Source of the DNA: SAR324 cluster bacterium
GTDB taxonomy: Bacteria; SAR324; NAC60-12
NCBI GenBank assembly: GCA_028281495.1
Contig: JANQJU010000040.1
Coordinates: 18,635 to 82,634 of the forward strand
Length of the DNA: 64,000 bases
Reading direction: 5' to 3'
The position numbers and the translations under genes are program-made. Below are positions 33,950 through 42,156 of the stretch, piece by piece. Below the pieces are notes generated by a model. That model was not told where the DNA came from and ran no database searches. It was given only the letters and a program-made list of their open reading frames with translations. Within the stretch, counting starts at the first letter, position 1, and every line of letters starts with the position of its first letter.

Positions 33950-34891
33950 TCATAAATTTCCCTCGCTCCAAACCATTTGAAGGCGGGGCAAGATCGCCCC
34001 TTGATAACCGATGACCTGCACTGCCAACCGATGGCCACAAGTTGCCGCCTCAGCCAAACTATATCCTTTGAGGCGAGCAGCTAAGTAACCCGCATTGAAA
34101 GAATCGCCTGCCGAAGTCGTATCGATCACCTTTTCCGCACGGACAGGGGGCACAGAAATGGCCTCCTGCACATTCACAACAAAGCACTCCTCCGCTCCAT
34201 TGGTGAGCACCGACTCTTGCAGCTGAGCTTGAGATTGCAAACGCTGGATCATGGCGTCCACATCCGTATCTCCATATAAGAGCTGGTAGTCCTCATAACT
34301 GACAAGCAGAATCCTGACGTAATTCAGCATGCGCTCCAAAACCTGTTTGGCTTCTTCCACATGGCTCCACAGGCGGGGGCGATAATTAGGATCAAATACA
34401 ATAGGAATGTTCGCATCATGAACTTTCTGCAACACAACAAACAATTGATTTCGGTATTCGGCAGGGGTGATTGCTAAGGTGATGCCCGATAGGTAAACAT
34501 AATCGTAATTGTGCCAATCGATTTGGTCATGAATTCGGGGATCTGCAAACAATTGGGTAGCTGCCGATTGATCGCGCCAGTAATAAAACCGACGTTCGCC
34601 ATTTGCATCATTCACGATGCGGTATACCCCGGGCAATCGTCCCTCCAGACGCAACACTGTTTCTACCCCAATTTTTTGAGAACGCCATGTGTCAATCATG
34701 CTGTCGCTTAACAAATCGTCACCCAAGGCCGTGATGTAATCGATAGACACTTCTTCGGGTGGTAAGAGTTGGCGTAGATAGTAGGCGGCATTGTAGGTAT
34801 CTCCCGCAAAACCTTGTTGCACAAGGTGCGTGCCCTGGGGAGAGGGAGACAGCTCGATCATGCATTCTCCAATACAAGCAATTTTTATCAT
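33950..34891 (-). CDS. PfkB-family sugar kinase, 2-dehydro-3-deoxygluconokinase-like
   Basis: 313 aa. The start at 34891 follows AAAGGAAACC and gives MIKIACIGECMIELS, the normal PfkB N-terminus. Ribokinase-family signatures are present: GFAGDTYNAAYYLRQL near the N-terminus and DTTSAGDSFNAGYLAA (anion hole and catalytic Asp) near the C-terminus. RLPGVYRIVNDANGERRFYYWR and VFDPNYRPRLW are characteristic of KdgK, which phosphorylates KDG in the Entner-Doudoroff/uronate route. It is divergent from a D-2-hydroxyacid dehydrogenase gene across a spacer with a strong dyad, which suggests shared control by a sugar-acid regulator. Confidence 0.88.
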   Translation of the reverse strand: MIKIACIGECMIELSPSPQGTHLVQQGFAGDTYNAAYYLRQLLPPEEVSIDYITALGDDLLSDSMIDTWRSQKIGVETVLRLEGRLPGVYRIVNDANGERRFYYWRDQSAATQLFADPRIHDQIDWHNYDYVYLSGITLAITPAEYRNQLFVVLQKVHDANIPIVFDPNYRPRLWSHVEEAKQVLERMLNYVRILLVSYEDYQLLYGDTDVDAMIQRLQSQAQLQESVLTNGAEECFVVNVQEAISVPPVRAEKVIDTTSAGDSFNAGYLAARLKGYSLAEAATCGHRLAVQVIGYQGAILPRLQMVWSEGNL

Positions 34892-34970
34892 GGTTTCCTT
34901 TCCGATTGGGACTCCGGAACTTTTGCTGTATGCGGCACAGCTAAAAATGTTTTGGTGCAAATTTGCCATA

Positions 34971-34991
34971 TTGATAGCATAGGGCTATCAA
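34971..34991. promoter_or_regulatory. Dyad operator between the kinase and dehydrogenase genes
   Basis: TTGATAGC and GCTATCAA form a perfect 8-bp inverted repeat with a 5-bp spacer (ATAGG), followed by an A-tract. It is central in the 141-bp divergent spacer and is a likely shared operator. The outer half-sites TTGATA/TATCAA equal those of the AraR-like operator at 3312 but with a longer gap. Confidence 0.6.
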
Positions 34992-35032
34992 AAAAACGAA
35001 GTGCAGGACATCAAACGATTCAGGAGATAATC

Positions 35033-35989
35033 ATGAAAATTGTAGTGTTGGATGGCTATACCCTCAATCCAGGAGATCTTTCTTGGGAAGGACTCGCTCC
35101 ATTGGGGGAATACACGGTGTATGATCGCAGTGCATCCGAGCAAATCGTAGAACGGGCACACGGCGCTGAGATGATTTTGATCAACAAAGTCGTGCTATCG
35201 CGTCAAATGCTGGAGCAAATGCCTGGGTTGCAATATATCGGCGTGCTCGCAACGGGGTATAATATAGTGGACCTCCAAGCCACCTCCGACTTAGGGATTG
35301 TTGTGACCAATGTGCCCAGCTATGGCACATCAACAGTGGCCCAAATGGTGTTTGCTCATCTGCTGAATCTATGCCAGCAGGTGGCATATCACCATCGCAC
35401 GGTGATTCGAGGGCGTTGGTCTCACAACCCGGATTTTTGCTATTGGGATTTCCCTTTGATGGAATTGGATGGAAAAACCATGGGAATTGTCGGCTATGGT
35501 CAGATTGGCAGAGCGGTTGCGAAACTCGCATTGGCGTTTGGTATGCAGGTGTTGATAACCCATCGGCGGCCTTTACCAGAAATGGAGGATGGGGTTCGAC
35601 AAACCGATCTCGAAACACTGTTCACACAAAGTGATGTGGTGAGCTTGCATTGCCCATTGACAAAAACCACCCATCATCTCGTGGACCAGACCACGCTCCG
35701 TTGGATGAAACCCTCAGCCTTCCTGATCAACACGAGCCGAGGTCCGTTGATTGATGAATTGGCCTTGGCCGAAGCGCTCAACCGAGGGGAGCTGGCCGGA
35801 GCGGGACTGGATGTATTGGAACAGGAGCCTCCGCCGCCTGATTCTCCTTTGTTTGCAGCCAAGAATTGTTTCATCACGCCCCATATTGCGTGGGCATCTC
35901 ACGAAGCACGTCAGCGTCTGATGAATATTGCGGTTGATAACGTGGTGGCATTTCTCAATGGGAACCCTCAGAACGTTGTGCATGGATAG
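35033..35989 (+). CDS. D-2-hydroxyacid dehydrogenase (glycerate/hydroxypyruvate type)
   Basis: 318 aa. The ATG at 35033 follows CAGGAGATAATC; longer in-frame starts overlap the kinase gene. The NAD-binding motif is GIVGYGQIGRAVAKLALAFG, and catalytic residues are Arg in INTSRGPLID, Glu in LDVLEQEPP and His in FITPHIAWAS. NVPSYGTSTVAQMVFAHLL is typical of bacterial glycerate dehydrogenases and hydroxypyruvate reductases. It would reduce a 2-keto acid to a D-hydroxyacid with NAD(P)H. It is paired divergently with the KdgK-like kinase. The exact substrate is inferred from the family. Confidence 0.9.
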   Translation: MKIVVLDGYTLNPGDLSWEGLAPLGEYTVYDRSASEQIVERAHGAEMILINKVVLSRQMLEQMPGLQYIGVLATGYNIVDLQATSDLGIVVTNVPSYGTSTVAQMVFAHLLNLCQQVAYHHRTVIRGRWSHNPDFCYWDFPLMELDGKTMGIVGYGQIGRAVAKLALAFGMQVLITHRRPLPEMEDGVRQTDLETLFTQSDVVSLHCPLTKTTHHLVDQTTLRWMKPSAFLINTSRGPLIDELALAEALNRGELAGAGLDVLEQEPPPPDSPLFAAKNCFITPHIAWASHEARQRLMNIAVDNVVAFLNGNPQNVVHG

Positions 35990-36018
35990 CGGTTTTATAA
36001 TCATTAAAAGCCTTTGCC

Positions 36019-37101
36019 TCATCGGTGGTCCAGCACAGTCTGAATCCAGTTTTCGTAACAATCGGCCATTGCTTCCAGCGAGTGGTGTTCTTCCACATAG
36101 GCGCGGCAGTCCGAACGCTGGAGCTTATTCACCTTTTGGACAGCTTGAATCAAAGCCTCCACATTATCGGGCTCCACCAACCATCCGGTTTTTCCATCCT
36201 GAACCAATTCGGGTAACGATCCTCGCTGATATCCCACCACCGGCACTCCACAGGCAAAGGCTTCGGCCACGACATTGCCAAAAGCCTCTTCCCATTTGAT
36301 AGGCGCCAATAGGGCTAAGCAAGTGCGCAATTCGGCCTGGAAGTCTTCAGTCTCCAAATACTCAAGATACCGATAAGACACATGGGAATAGTCGGCTGTG
36401 ATTTGATTCCAATATGTTTCGTCGCATAAGGCACCCATGATCTTTAAAGGGAGTTTTAAACGGTCTGCGACGATAAAGGCATCTTTCAATCCTTTCACGG
36501 AAATGATCCGTCCCGCCCATGCAAGGCAAGGCTCGCTTTGTTCCAAATAGTGATAGCGGGATAGATCAAACCCCTTGGTCAGTCGGAAGTGAGGCAGGTT
36601 GGGGGCAAAGGTGTCGGCTTGGGACTGGGTCTGCATTCCCAGCTGAAGAGGGAATTGTTGTGCGACTTTGCGAATCATGTCATCCAACACCTCGGTTTGA
36701 GAAGACATGTTCACATAATGCAATAAAGGGGTGTGAAAATACGAAGTCAAATAAAAGGGCAGCCAGTCGTAGCCAAAATTGATGATCACGTCATAGTTAC
36801 GCTGTTGGGCAAAAGCATAATCGAGCATATTCGCAAGGACTGCATTAGAAGGAATGGACACAGGGTCTTTTCGATTCGGGAGTTCGGCACTTTCCTGCAA
36901 GTTGCCCTCAATAGGGATGAGAGGAATCCCTGCGAGTACCGAAGCGTGTGGAGCTAAGACTTCCAGGTGATGTCCTCTTTTGCGGAGTGCCTGGCACACG
37001 TTGCGTAAGGTAATTTCAACACCACCACCGTTGCCCGAACCAATAGCTCCAACCGCAGAAAATAGGCATAAGATTCGATAATGGGAAGTGGGATGGGCCA
37101 T
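36019..37101 (-). CDS. Glycosyltransferase family 4
   Basis: 360 aa, GT-B fold. The N-terminal glycine-rich acceptor loop is GAIGSGNGGGVEITLRNV. The donor-binding C-terminal half has LAWAGRIISVKGLKDAF and the EX7E motif EAFGNVVAEAFACGVPVVGY, followed by GSLPELVQDGKTGWLV. It transfers a sugar from a nucleotide donor; the acceptor is unknown. It lies upstream of nothing obviously in the same pathway; the TolC-like gene starts the same-strand run 25 bp before it, so export of a polysaccharide or glycolipid is a possibility only. Confidence 0.9.
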   Translation of the reverse strand: MAHPTSHYRILCLFSAVGAIGSGNGGGVEITLRNVCQALRKRGHHLEVLAPHASVLAGIPLIPIEGNLQESAELPNRKDPVSIPSNAVLANMLDYAFAQQRNYDVIINFGYDWLPFYLTSYFHTPLLHYVNMSSQTEVLDDMIRKVAQQFPLQLGMQTQSQADTFAPNLPHFRLTKGFDLSRYHYLEQSEPCLAWAGRIISVKGLKDAFIVADRLKLPLKIMGALCDETYWNQITADYSHVSYRYLEYLETEDFQAELRTCLALLAPIKWEEAFGNVVAEAFACGVPVVGYQRGSLPELVQDGKTGWLVEPDNVEALIQAVQKVNKLQRSDCRAYVEEHHSLEAMADCYENWIQTVLDHR

Positions 37102-37126
37102 GAATGCTTACCAACAGGGGGGTATT

Positions 37127-38590
37127 TTAAAAAATGGTTTGCGCTCCCGCAGGTTTGGACCAATCGAGAGAGAGAGAAAGAGTTTGCTCCAAACGTGCCA
37201 AAGCTTGGTTATACGCAAAACGACTTTGGATGAGGACTAATTCAGCCCGCGTGAGTTCCAAGGACTTTTCTGCCAAATCCGAACTGGTGGCGCGGCCAAT
37301 TTGAAAAAGATTGTTTTCGATGTTGTACACTTCGGTCGCTACCGAAACTTGGGTTTTGGCAATTTCAATCGCATTGGCGGTTTCATTGACGGTACGCAAT
37401 GAATCGATCACGGACTGGCTCAACTGAGAGCGAGCCTGTTCCAAACGGAGTTGAGCTTGCTGTTTGCGGAGCGACGCTTCTTCCAAACCCGAGGCATCTC
37501 GGAATCCATCAAACAGGGGGACGGTCAAGGTTGCATTTAGATTCCACAATCGTTTGTCTTCTTCAGTGGTGAAGCCATCTTCGTCGGTCCAATTGTATCC
37601 GGTGGAGAGGGTGACCGTGGGATAAAAATTGGAACGAGCTGCTTCGATCGATTGATCACTCGACTCGATTTGCAATTGTAATTCTTGCAATTGAGGCTGC
37701 GATTCCAACAATTTATCAATGTATTTTTGTTGAACTTCAGGATCATTCACCCGAAAGCCGGGTTCTTCTTGAGGAAATCGCATGTCGATTTGATACACAG
37801 AAAGGGGGTGCCAGTTGGCCAAGATGGCCAGATCCGTGCGAGTCGTTTGGCGATCAAAAAAACCTTCTAGGAGATCTTGCCGAGCCTGTTCTAAAGCTTG
37901 GCGGGCTTCCAATACATCCACTTGTCGTAATTTGCCCACGCTGAATTGATCGGAGGCAATCCGTAGCTGTTCTTTGGAACGATCCACTGCATCTTTAAAC
38001 ACTCGTAGGGCGTGATTCCGTTGGATCAAATCGAAGTAGGTGGAAAGCACCTGAAAAATGATGTCGTCTTTTGTGCGATGCAAGTTCGTCCGCTCAATCG
38101 ATTGATTGGTGCGACTTTGGCCATAACGAATCCAATCCCCCCACGAAAAGCGATAACTCAGGGAAAGGTTGTTGGTGTAGGTGTTGTCGATTGAAGTGTC
38201 GTCGGAATTTGCTGATTCGCCAAAGACCGAAAATCCGGTGTTGCGTGATTCTCGGCGGTCAAACGACATCGAAAAATTAGCAGAAGGGAGCAAACTGCTT
38301 CGACTTTGTACGACGCCTTCTTCGGAGATCAGCAGTTCATCTCGTTGCAGCAGCACGGTTTGATTGGCTTTGAGTGCTTCTTCCACCATCATCGATAAAG
38401 TATAAACCCCATCTTTGCGATAGGTGTCCCGGAAGGATTCCAATTGATCGGGATCTTGTTGCAATTCCAGAAGGATTTCTCTTTCAGTTTCTGCCGAGAG
38501 GATCTGTGTGACGGGTTGAGCCAAAAGCGAAACAATTGGCACCAAACCGCAGCACACACTCGCGGTGATCCATTTCCATAGTGTTGTCAT
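37127..38590 (-). CDS. TolC-family outer-membrane efflux protein
   Basis: 487 aa. A signal peptide (TASVCCGLVPIVSLLAQP) is followed by the two tandem OEP repeats of TolC-like channels, each with long coiled-coil helices (residues ~65-270 and ~285-475) and barrel strands (NNLSLSYRFSWGDWIRYG and NLNATLTVPLFDGFRDASGL). QSRSSLLPSANFSMSF and AARSNFYPTVTLSTGY are the matching repeat strands. No inner-membrane pump or adaptor is adjacent, so the partner transporter must be elsewhere. The GT4 gene follows it, and a thioredoxin-fold gene precedes it on the same strand. Confidence 0.92.
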   Translation of the reverse strand: MTTLWKWITASVCCGLVPIVSLLAQPVTQILSAETEREILLELQQDPDQLESFRDTYRKDGVYTLSMMVEEALKANQTVLLQRDELLISEEGVVQSRSSLLPSANFSMSFDRRESRNTGFSVFGESANSDDTSIDNTYTNNLSLSYRFSWGDWIRYGQSRTNQSIERTNLHRTKDDIIFQVLSTYFDLIQRNHALRVFKDAVDRSKEQLRIASDQFSVGKLRQVDVLEARQALEQARQDLLEGFFDRQTTRTDLAILANWHPLSVYQIDMRFPQEEPGFRVNDPEVQQKYIDKLLESQPQLQELQLQIESSDQSIEAARSNFYPTVTLSTGYNWTDEDGFTTEEDKRLWNLNATLTVPLFDGFRDASGLEEASLRKQQAQLRLEQARSQLSQSVIDSLRTVNETANAIEIAKTQVSVATEVYNIENNLFQIGRATSSDLAEKSLELTRAELVLIQSRFAYNQALARLEQTLSLSLDWSKPAGAQTIF

Positions 38591-38686
38591 GTTGCCCTGA
38601 TTTTAAGTTAGGAAGAGAACGAGAAAGGGCACCCCGGATGATTCGGGATGCCAAATGCAAATTGTAATGGGGTGCAAGAGGGAATC

Positions 38687-39127
38687 TTATAAGCGGAAAG
38701 TGCGCTGGAAAGCGCGTCGCAAATAATCTTCGGTTTGGACCCCTTGCAAAGAGGTGACCCGATTGCCGCTCGGATCAAAGAAGAGGAGAGTGACACTTCC
38801 GACTCTTTGGTATTGAGCAAACGATCTACCTTCATTTGATGATAAATCGGCAATCAAAAAACGAATCTTTCCTTCAAACTCAGGTTTGAGCGAGTCGACC
38901 ACTCGCTTCAGCTCGCGGCAGTGCGGTCAATTGGGATCATGCACCTGCACCACGATGTTTTCGCCTTTACCAATTGCTGTGAGATCCAGATCCTCATCTG
39001 AAGGCATGTTCCAAAACACCATTCCCCCGGCTAGGCCCAGCAAGAGGATCCCTATGATGCCAAATTGCATTGGGGAGATTTTATTTTTTTTCTTAGGATT
39101 TTCCTGTTTCTTCTTCTTCTTTGACAT
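38687..39127 (-). CDS. Candidate selenoprotein: membrane-anchored thioredoxin-fold protein with in-frame TGA
   Basis: 146 aa if TGA at 38927-38929 is read as selenocysteine (residue 67). Residues 1-16 are Lys-rich, ~20-39 a membrane helix (FGIIGILLLGLAGGMVFW), and ~55-146 a thioredoxin fold: GENIVVQVHDPN, then U, then PHCRELKRVVDSLKPEF, a strand IRFLIADLSS and VGSVTLLFFDPSGNRV. The TGA sits exactly at the first position of a CPHC redox motif (U-P-H-C). Coding character is unbroken on both sides. A 7-bp hairpin with a 5-nt loop starting GG follows the TGA at bacterial SECIS distance. The usual cis-Pro is replaced by Val. The alternative is a nonsense-mutated pseudogene. No selA/B/C/D lies in the window. 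It would be a membrane-tethered periplasmic reductase. Confidence 0.75.
38889..38907 (-). promoter_or_regulatory. Candidate bacterial SECIS hairpin
   Basis: Read as RNA on the minus strand: AGCGAGU, loop GGUCG, ACUCGCU, a perfect 7-bp stem. It begins 19 nt after the UGA, placing the loop 26 nt downstream. Known bacterial SECIS elements have a 4-16 bp stem, a small apical loop with G in the first two positions, and 16-37 nt spacing; all are met. The E. coli fdhF loop also contains GGUC. Confidence 0.65.
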
Positions 39128-39162
39128 AAAACTCCTGAAAGAGGTGCAGTAGTTATGAAAAG

Positions 39163-39233
39163 GACTTGAACCGATTCAAGTCAACACAAGATCCAATAGG
39201 ATTCCGGCTACGGTGCCATCACTCGGTAGCCGG
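39163..39233. repeat. Two perfect inverted repeats upstream of the selenoprotein candidate
   Basis: GACTTGAA-CCGA-TTCAAGTC (39163-39182) is an 8-bp stem with a 4-nt loop. CCGGCTAC...GTAGCCGG (39204-39211 with 39226-39233) is an 8-bp stem with a 14-nt loop. Both lie within 110 bp of the start at 39127 in a spacer shared with leuB. The first may be an operator or, read leftward, a weak terminator; the second is probably an RNA hairpin. Confidence 0.5.
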
Positions 39234-39349
39234 TAATCTCGTGTTATTAGTCCACTTTAGCCCTGGATTGTTCTCCTCCATGACTGACGCTCCATGTATC
39301 TGAAAATTTCATGCGGTTGTAAATCCGAAAATCGGGTCGAGGGGGTTGG

Positions 39350-39368
39350 TTGAGCATGGCTTGCTCAA
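39350..39368 (+). repeat. Hairpin in the leuB leader region
   Basis: TTGAGCA-TGGCT-TGCTCAA is a perfect 7-bp stem with a 5-nt loop about 125 bp before leuB. No T-tract follows and no leucine-rich leader peptide was found, so classical attenuation is not supported. Confidence 0.4.
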
Positions 39369-39494
39369 TTAGGCATGGATCGTTAGGAATTTTGACAATT
39401 TTATAGAGGTTCGATAAAAAACTGCGGGAGGCAATTGATACTGCTTTTCTTAGGCAACTTATTGATTTTTAATAATAAATTGAAAGGAATCACC

Positions 39495-40562
39495 ATGACT
39501 AACACAAAAATCACGGTCACGCCAGGGGATGGCATCGGACCAGAAGTGACCCAACAGGCCGTGAAGGTGCTCCATGCAGTGGCGCAACGGTTCGACATGA
39601 CGCTCGATATCCAAGAAGTGCCCGTAGGTGGGACGGCCTATGACCTTGCCGGCACGCCCCTACCTGATGAAACGTTACAAGCTTGCAAATCAGCAGATGC
39701 CGTATTGCTTGGAGCTGTCGGCGGACCAAAATGGGAAGCCTTGGACTATTCGGTGCGTCCCGAAAGGGCCTTATTGGGGTTGCGTGCGGAATTGGGCCTT
39801 TATGCCAATCTCCGTCCGGCCCAAATCTACGGAGATTTGGTGGGAGCCTCCACATTGAAACCAGAAGTCGTGGAAGGGGCGGACATCATGGTGGTCCGAG
39901 AACTGACGGGCGGCATCTATTTTGGGAAGCCGCGAGGGGTTGCCGAAGAAAATGGAGAACGTGTGGGACGCAACACGTTGGTCTATAGCGAGTCCGAAAT
40001 TCGTCGGATAGCCAAAATCGGTTTCGAAATTGCGCAAAAACGTTCCAAACGTCTGACCTCAGTCGATAAAGCCAATGTGTTGGAAGCCACCGAGTTATGG
40101 CGAGACGTGGTTACCGAGATGTCGAAGGATTATCCTGATGTGGAACTCAATCACATGTATGTTGACAATGCCACCATGCAACTGATTCGTGCCCCTAAGC
40201 AGTTCGACACGATTGTAACGACGAATATGTTTGGAGATATTTTAAGCGACGGTGCAGCCATGATGACGGGTTCGATTGGTATGCTGCCTTCGGCGAGCGT
40301 CGGAGGCAGCAACGGGTTGTACGAACCGGTTCACGGCTCGGCTCCTGACATTGCTGGGAAAGACCTGGCCAATCCGTTGGCAACAATTTTGTCACTGGGC
40401 ATGATGTTTCGCTACACCTTCAATCAAGGCGATGCAGATACTTTGATTCAAAATGCAGTGATCAAAACGTTGGAAACTTATCGTACCGGCGACATCATGA
40501 GCGAAGGCAAACAACAGGTTGGTTGCCAAGAAATGGGTGATCGCGTTTTAGAAAATTTATAA
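39495..40562 (+). CDS. leuB: 3-isopropylmalate dehydrogenase
   Basis: Oxidises and decarboxylates 3-isopropylmalate with NAD in leucine biosynthesis. 355 aa from the ATG at 39495, which follows GAAAGGAATCACC; an upstream in-frame ATG lacks homology. Family signatures: VTPGDGIGPEVTQQ, GAVGGPKWE, RPERALLGLRAELGLYANLR (substrate arginines), RELTGGIYFGKPRG, TSVDKANVLEATELWRD (catalytic Lys) and NMFGDILSDGAAMMTGSIG. The NAD-specific GSAPDIAGKDLANP region is intact. leuA, leuC and leuD are not adjacent. The gene 9 bp downstream on the same strand may be co-transcribed. Confidence 0.96.
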   Translation: MTNTKITVTPGDGIGPEVTQQAVKVLHAVAQRFDMTLDIQEVPVGGTAYDLAGTPLPDETLQACKSADAVLLGAVGGPKWEALDYSVRPERALLGLRAELGLYANLRPAQIYGDLVGASTLKPEVVEGADIMVVRELTGGIYFGKPRGVAEENGERVGRNTLVYSESEIRRIAKIGFEIAQKRSKRLTSVDKANVLEATELWRDVVTEMSKDYPDVELNHMYVDNATMQLIRAPKQFDTIVTTNMFGDILSDGAAMMTGSIGMLPSASVGGSNGLYEPVHGSAPDIAGKDLANPLATILSLGMMFRYTFNQGDADTLIQNAVIKTLETYRTGDIMSEGKQQVGCQEMGDRVLENL

Positions 40563-40571
40563 AGACTTGTT

Positions 40572-41942
40572 ATGCTCGGAACCGCCCTCGAATTTTCTTT
40601 CTACCTTTTCCTACTTGCCGTTGGTTTTGGCATTTTATTGCTGATTTGGTTTCTTCGTTGGGTTTTTGGTGGAAAGGATGTTCTGGCGGTGTTTCCTCAT
40701 ACCGCTTCGCTTCCCAACTTACCCCTGAAGGAATCCAAGAAACTGCTTCAAAAGATTCAAGATCAAATTGCCAAAGCATCGGTCGCTCGTAAAGCCATGC
40801 TGATCCAAGATTTGGATTTGTTAGACCGCACGATTGCAGAAATCCAAACCCGCACCGAAAACCAACAAGCTCCCTATTATCAGTTGTGCAAAGAACGTGA
40901 AGAGACCTGGAATTATCTCAAAGATTTGCACGGCAAGATGTCGATTTGGCAGCGTTTTAATAAAAAGCGACATCCCGAATATGGCCAAGTGGAACGCTAT
41001 TACCGTGAATTGGAGCAGCGGATTCGCGATGCAGCTCAACACGCTAAATTTCAAAGCGAACTCTATTTGTCAGAACTCCATCGGCGTGGAGTGTTTGAAC
41101 GAAATGCACATCTACTAGGACGGTCTAAAAACAAAAAAACGACCGAAGACAACGCTCCATCGGCAAATGGTAATACCTCGTCAACAAATGGGAATGCCTC
41201 TTCAGCAAATGGGAATGCCTCTTCAGCAAATGGCCAAGAAAACCATTCGTCCGAGCATCAGATCTCGGAAACACAAGAATCAGAGATAGACCAATCGAAG
41301 TCCGCTGATACTGATCGACAGGAATTCACAGATACCGATCAACCGGAGTTCACTGAGTCTGAGGAGCAATCGGATTTACCCCCCTCGGAGTCTCCTCCTG
41401 CCATGCTCGCCAAATTGTCACAGGAGGATTTTCCGAAAATTGGAACCGCCTTGAGGCATCACCTGTACTTGGATGAAAAATTCAATTTGGCATTCGCGGA
41501 AGACGGCATTTTGAGATATTACGATTTCGAAGAAAGCATTTTTCAAGGTGTGCATTTCCAGGGTGTGCATCAATATGACCGTTGCAGTTTTCGTAAGGTG
41601 GACTTGAGTGAAGCCCGTTGGATGCGGGAGGGACAGCCTCATCGATTTCATGGTTGCGATTTCACTGGAGCGACTTTGCAGTCGACCTGTTTCATGTATA
41701 CCATTTTTTCCAATTGCCGATTTGACCGCAGCGATTGGAAGCACATTCGGTTGCAAAAGGTAAAGTTTGTACACTGCTCCCTAGATGGCATTTCTTGGGA
41801 AAACGTGGACCTTTCTCAGGCTTACATGTCCGAGGAAATGCTGGAAATCACTAACTTCGATCAATGCGCGGCGTTGCCTTACAATCATCCGGAACGTCAA
41901 CAGAACGAGGCCTTGGAAGAAGCATCTCCGAAGCATGAGTAA
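40572..41942 (+). CDS. Membrane-anchored coiled-coil protein with pentapeptide-like C-terminus
   Basis: 456 aa. One N-terminal membrane helix (FYLFLLAVGFGILLLIWFL), a coiled-coil region (~55-185), a low-complexity linker with four SANGNAS-type heptads and acidic D/E/S-rich repeats (~190-280), then a C-terminal part (~310-440) with pentapeptide-repeat character: FEESIFQGVHFQGVHQYDRC, CDFTGATLQSTCFM, NCRFDRSDW, HCSLDGISWENVDLSQAYM. No exact family recognised. It lies 9 bp after leuB without a clear ribosome binding site, which suggests translational coupling though no functional tie is evident. Confidence 0.75.
   Translation: MLGTALEFSFYLFLLAVGFGILLLIWFLRWVFGGKDVLAVFPHTASLPNLPLKESKKLLQKIQDQIAKASVARKAMLIQDLDLLDRTIAEIQTRTENQQAPYYQLCKEREETWNYLKDLHGKMSIWQRFNKKRHPEYGQVERYYRELEQRIRDAAQHAKFQSELYLSELHRRGVFERNAHLLGRSKNKKTTEDNAPSANGNTSSTNGNASSANGNASSANGQENHSSEHQISETQESEIDQSKSADTDRQEFTDTDQPEFTESEEQSDLPPSESPPAMLAKLSQEDFPKIGTALRHHLYLDEKFNLAFAEDGILRYYDFEESIFQGVHFQGVHQYDRCSFRKVDLSEARWMREGQPHRFHGCDFTGATLQSTCFMYTIFSNCRFDRSDWKHIRLQKVKFVHCSLDGISWENVDLSQAYMSEEMLEITNFDQCAALPYNHPERQQNEALEEASPKHE
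41160..41243 (+). repeat. Four 21-bp tandem repeats inside a coding region
   Basis: Units start at 41160, 41181, 41202 and 41223; units 2 and 3 differ at one base, units 1 and 4 are more diverged. Each encodes a heptad SANGNAS or variant. The period is a multiple of three, so copy-number change keeps the frame. Confidence 0.85.
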
Positions 41943-42156
41943 AGAGTTGATCTTTTAGATTTTTTACATCTATAAACGAAAGTCTTAGCTCGCAGTTTCC
42001 AATGAAGGTTTGGAAATTGCTTAAGAACCTTGGGGGGAAGGTGTTTTATAATTCACTTATTTCTGCACTTCGGAATCGTGGGGTATCCTAAATTGGGAGA
42101 AAGGCATCATGGAGTGGAGAAGTTCTATTTAGCAAACCGGTTCGGAAGGGACGGGA

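Noticed and set aside
39350..39494. Leucine attenuator before leuB
   Set aside because: A hairpin exists but no Leu-rich leader peptide and no T-tract after the stem were found.
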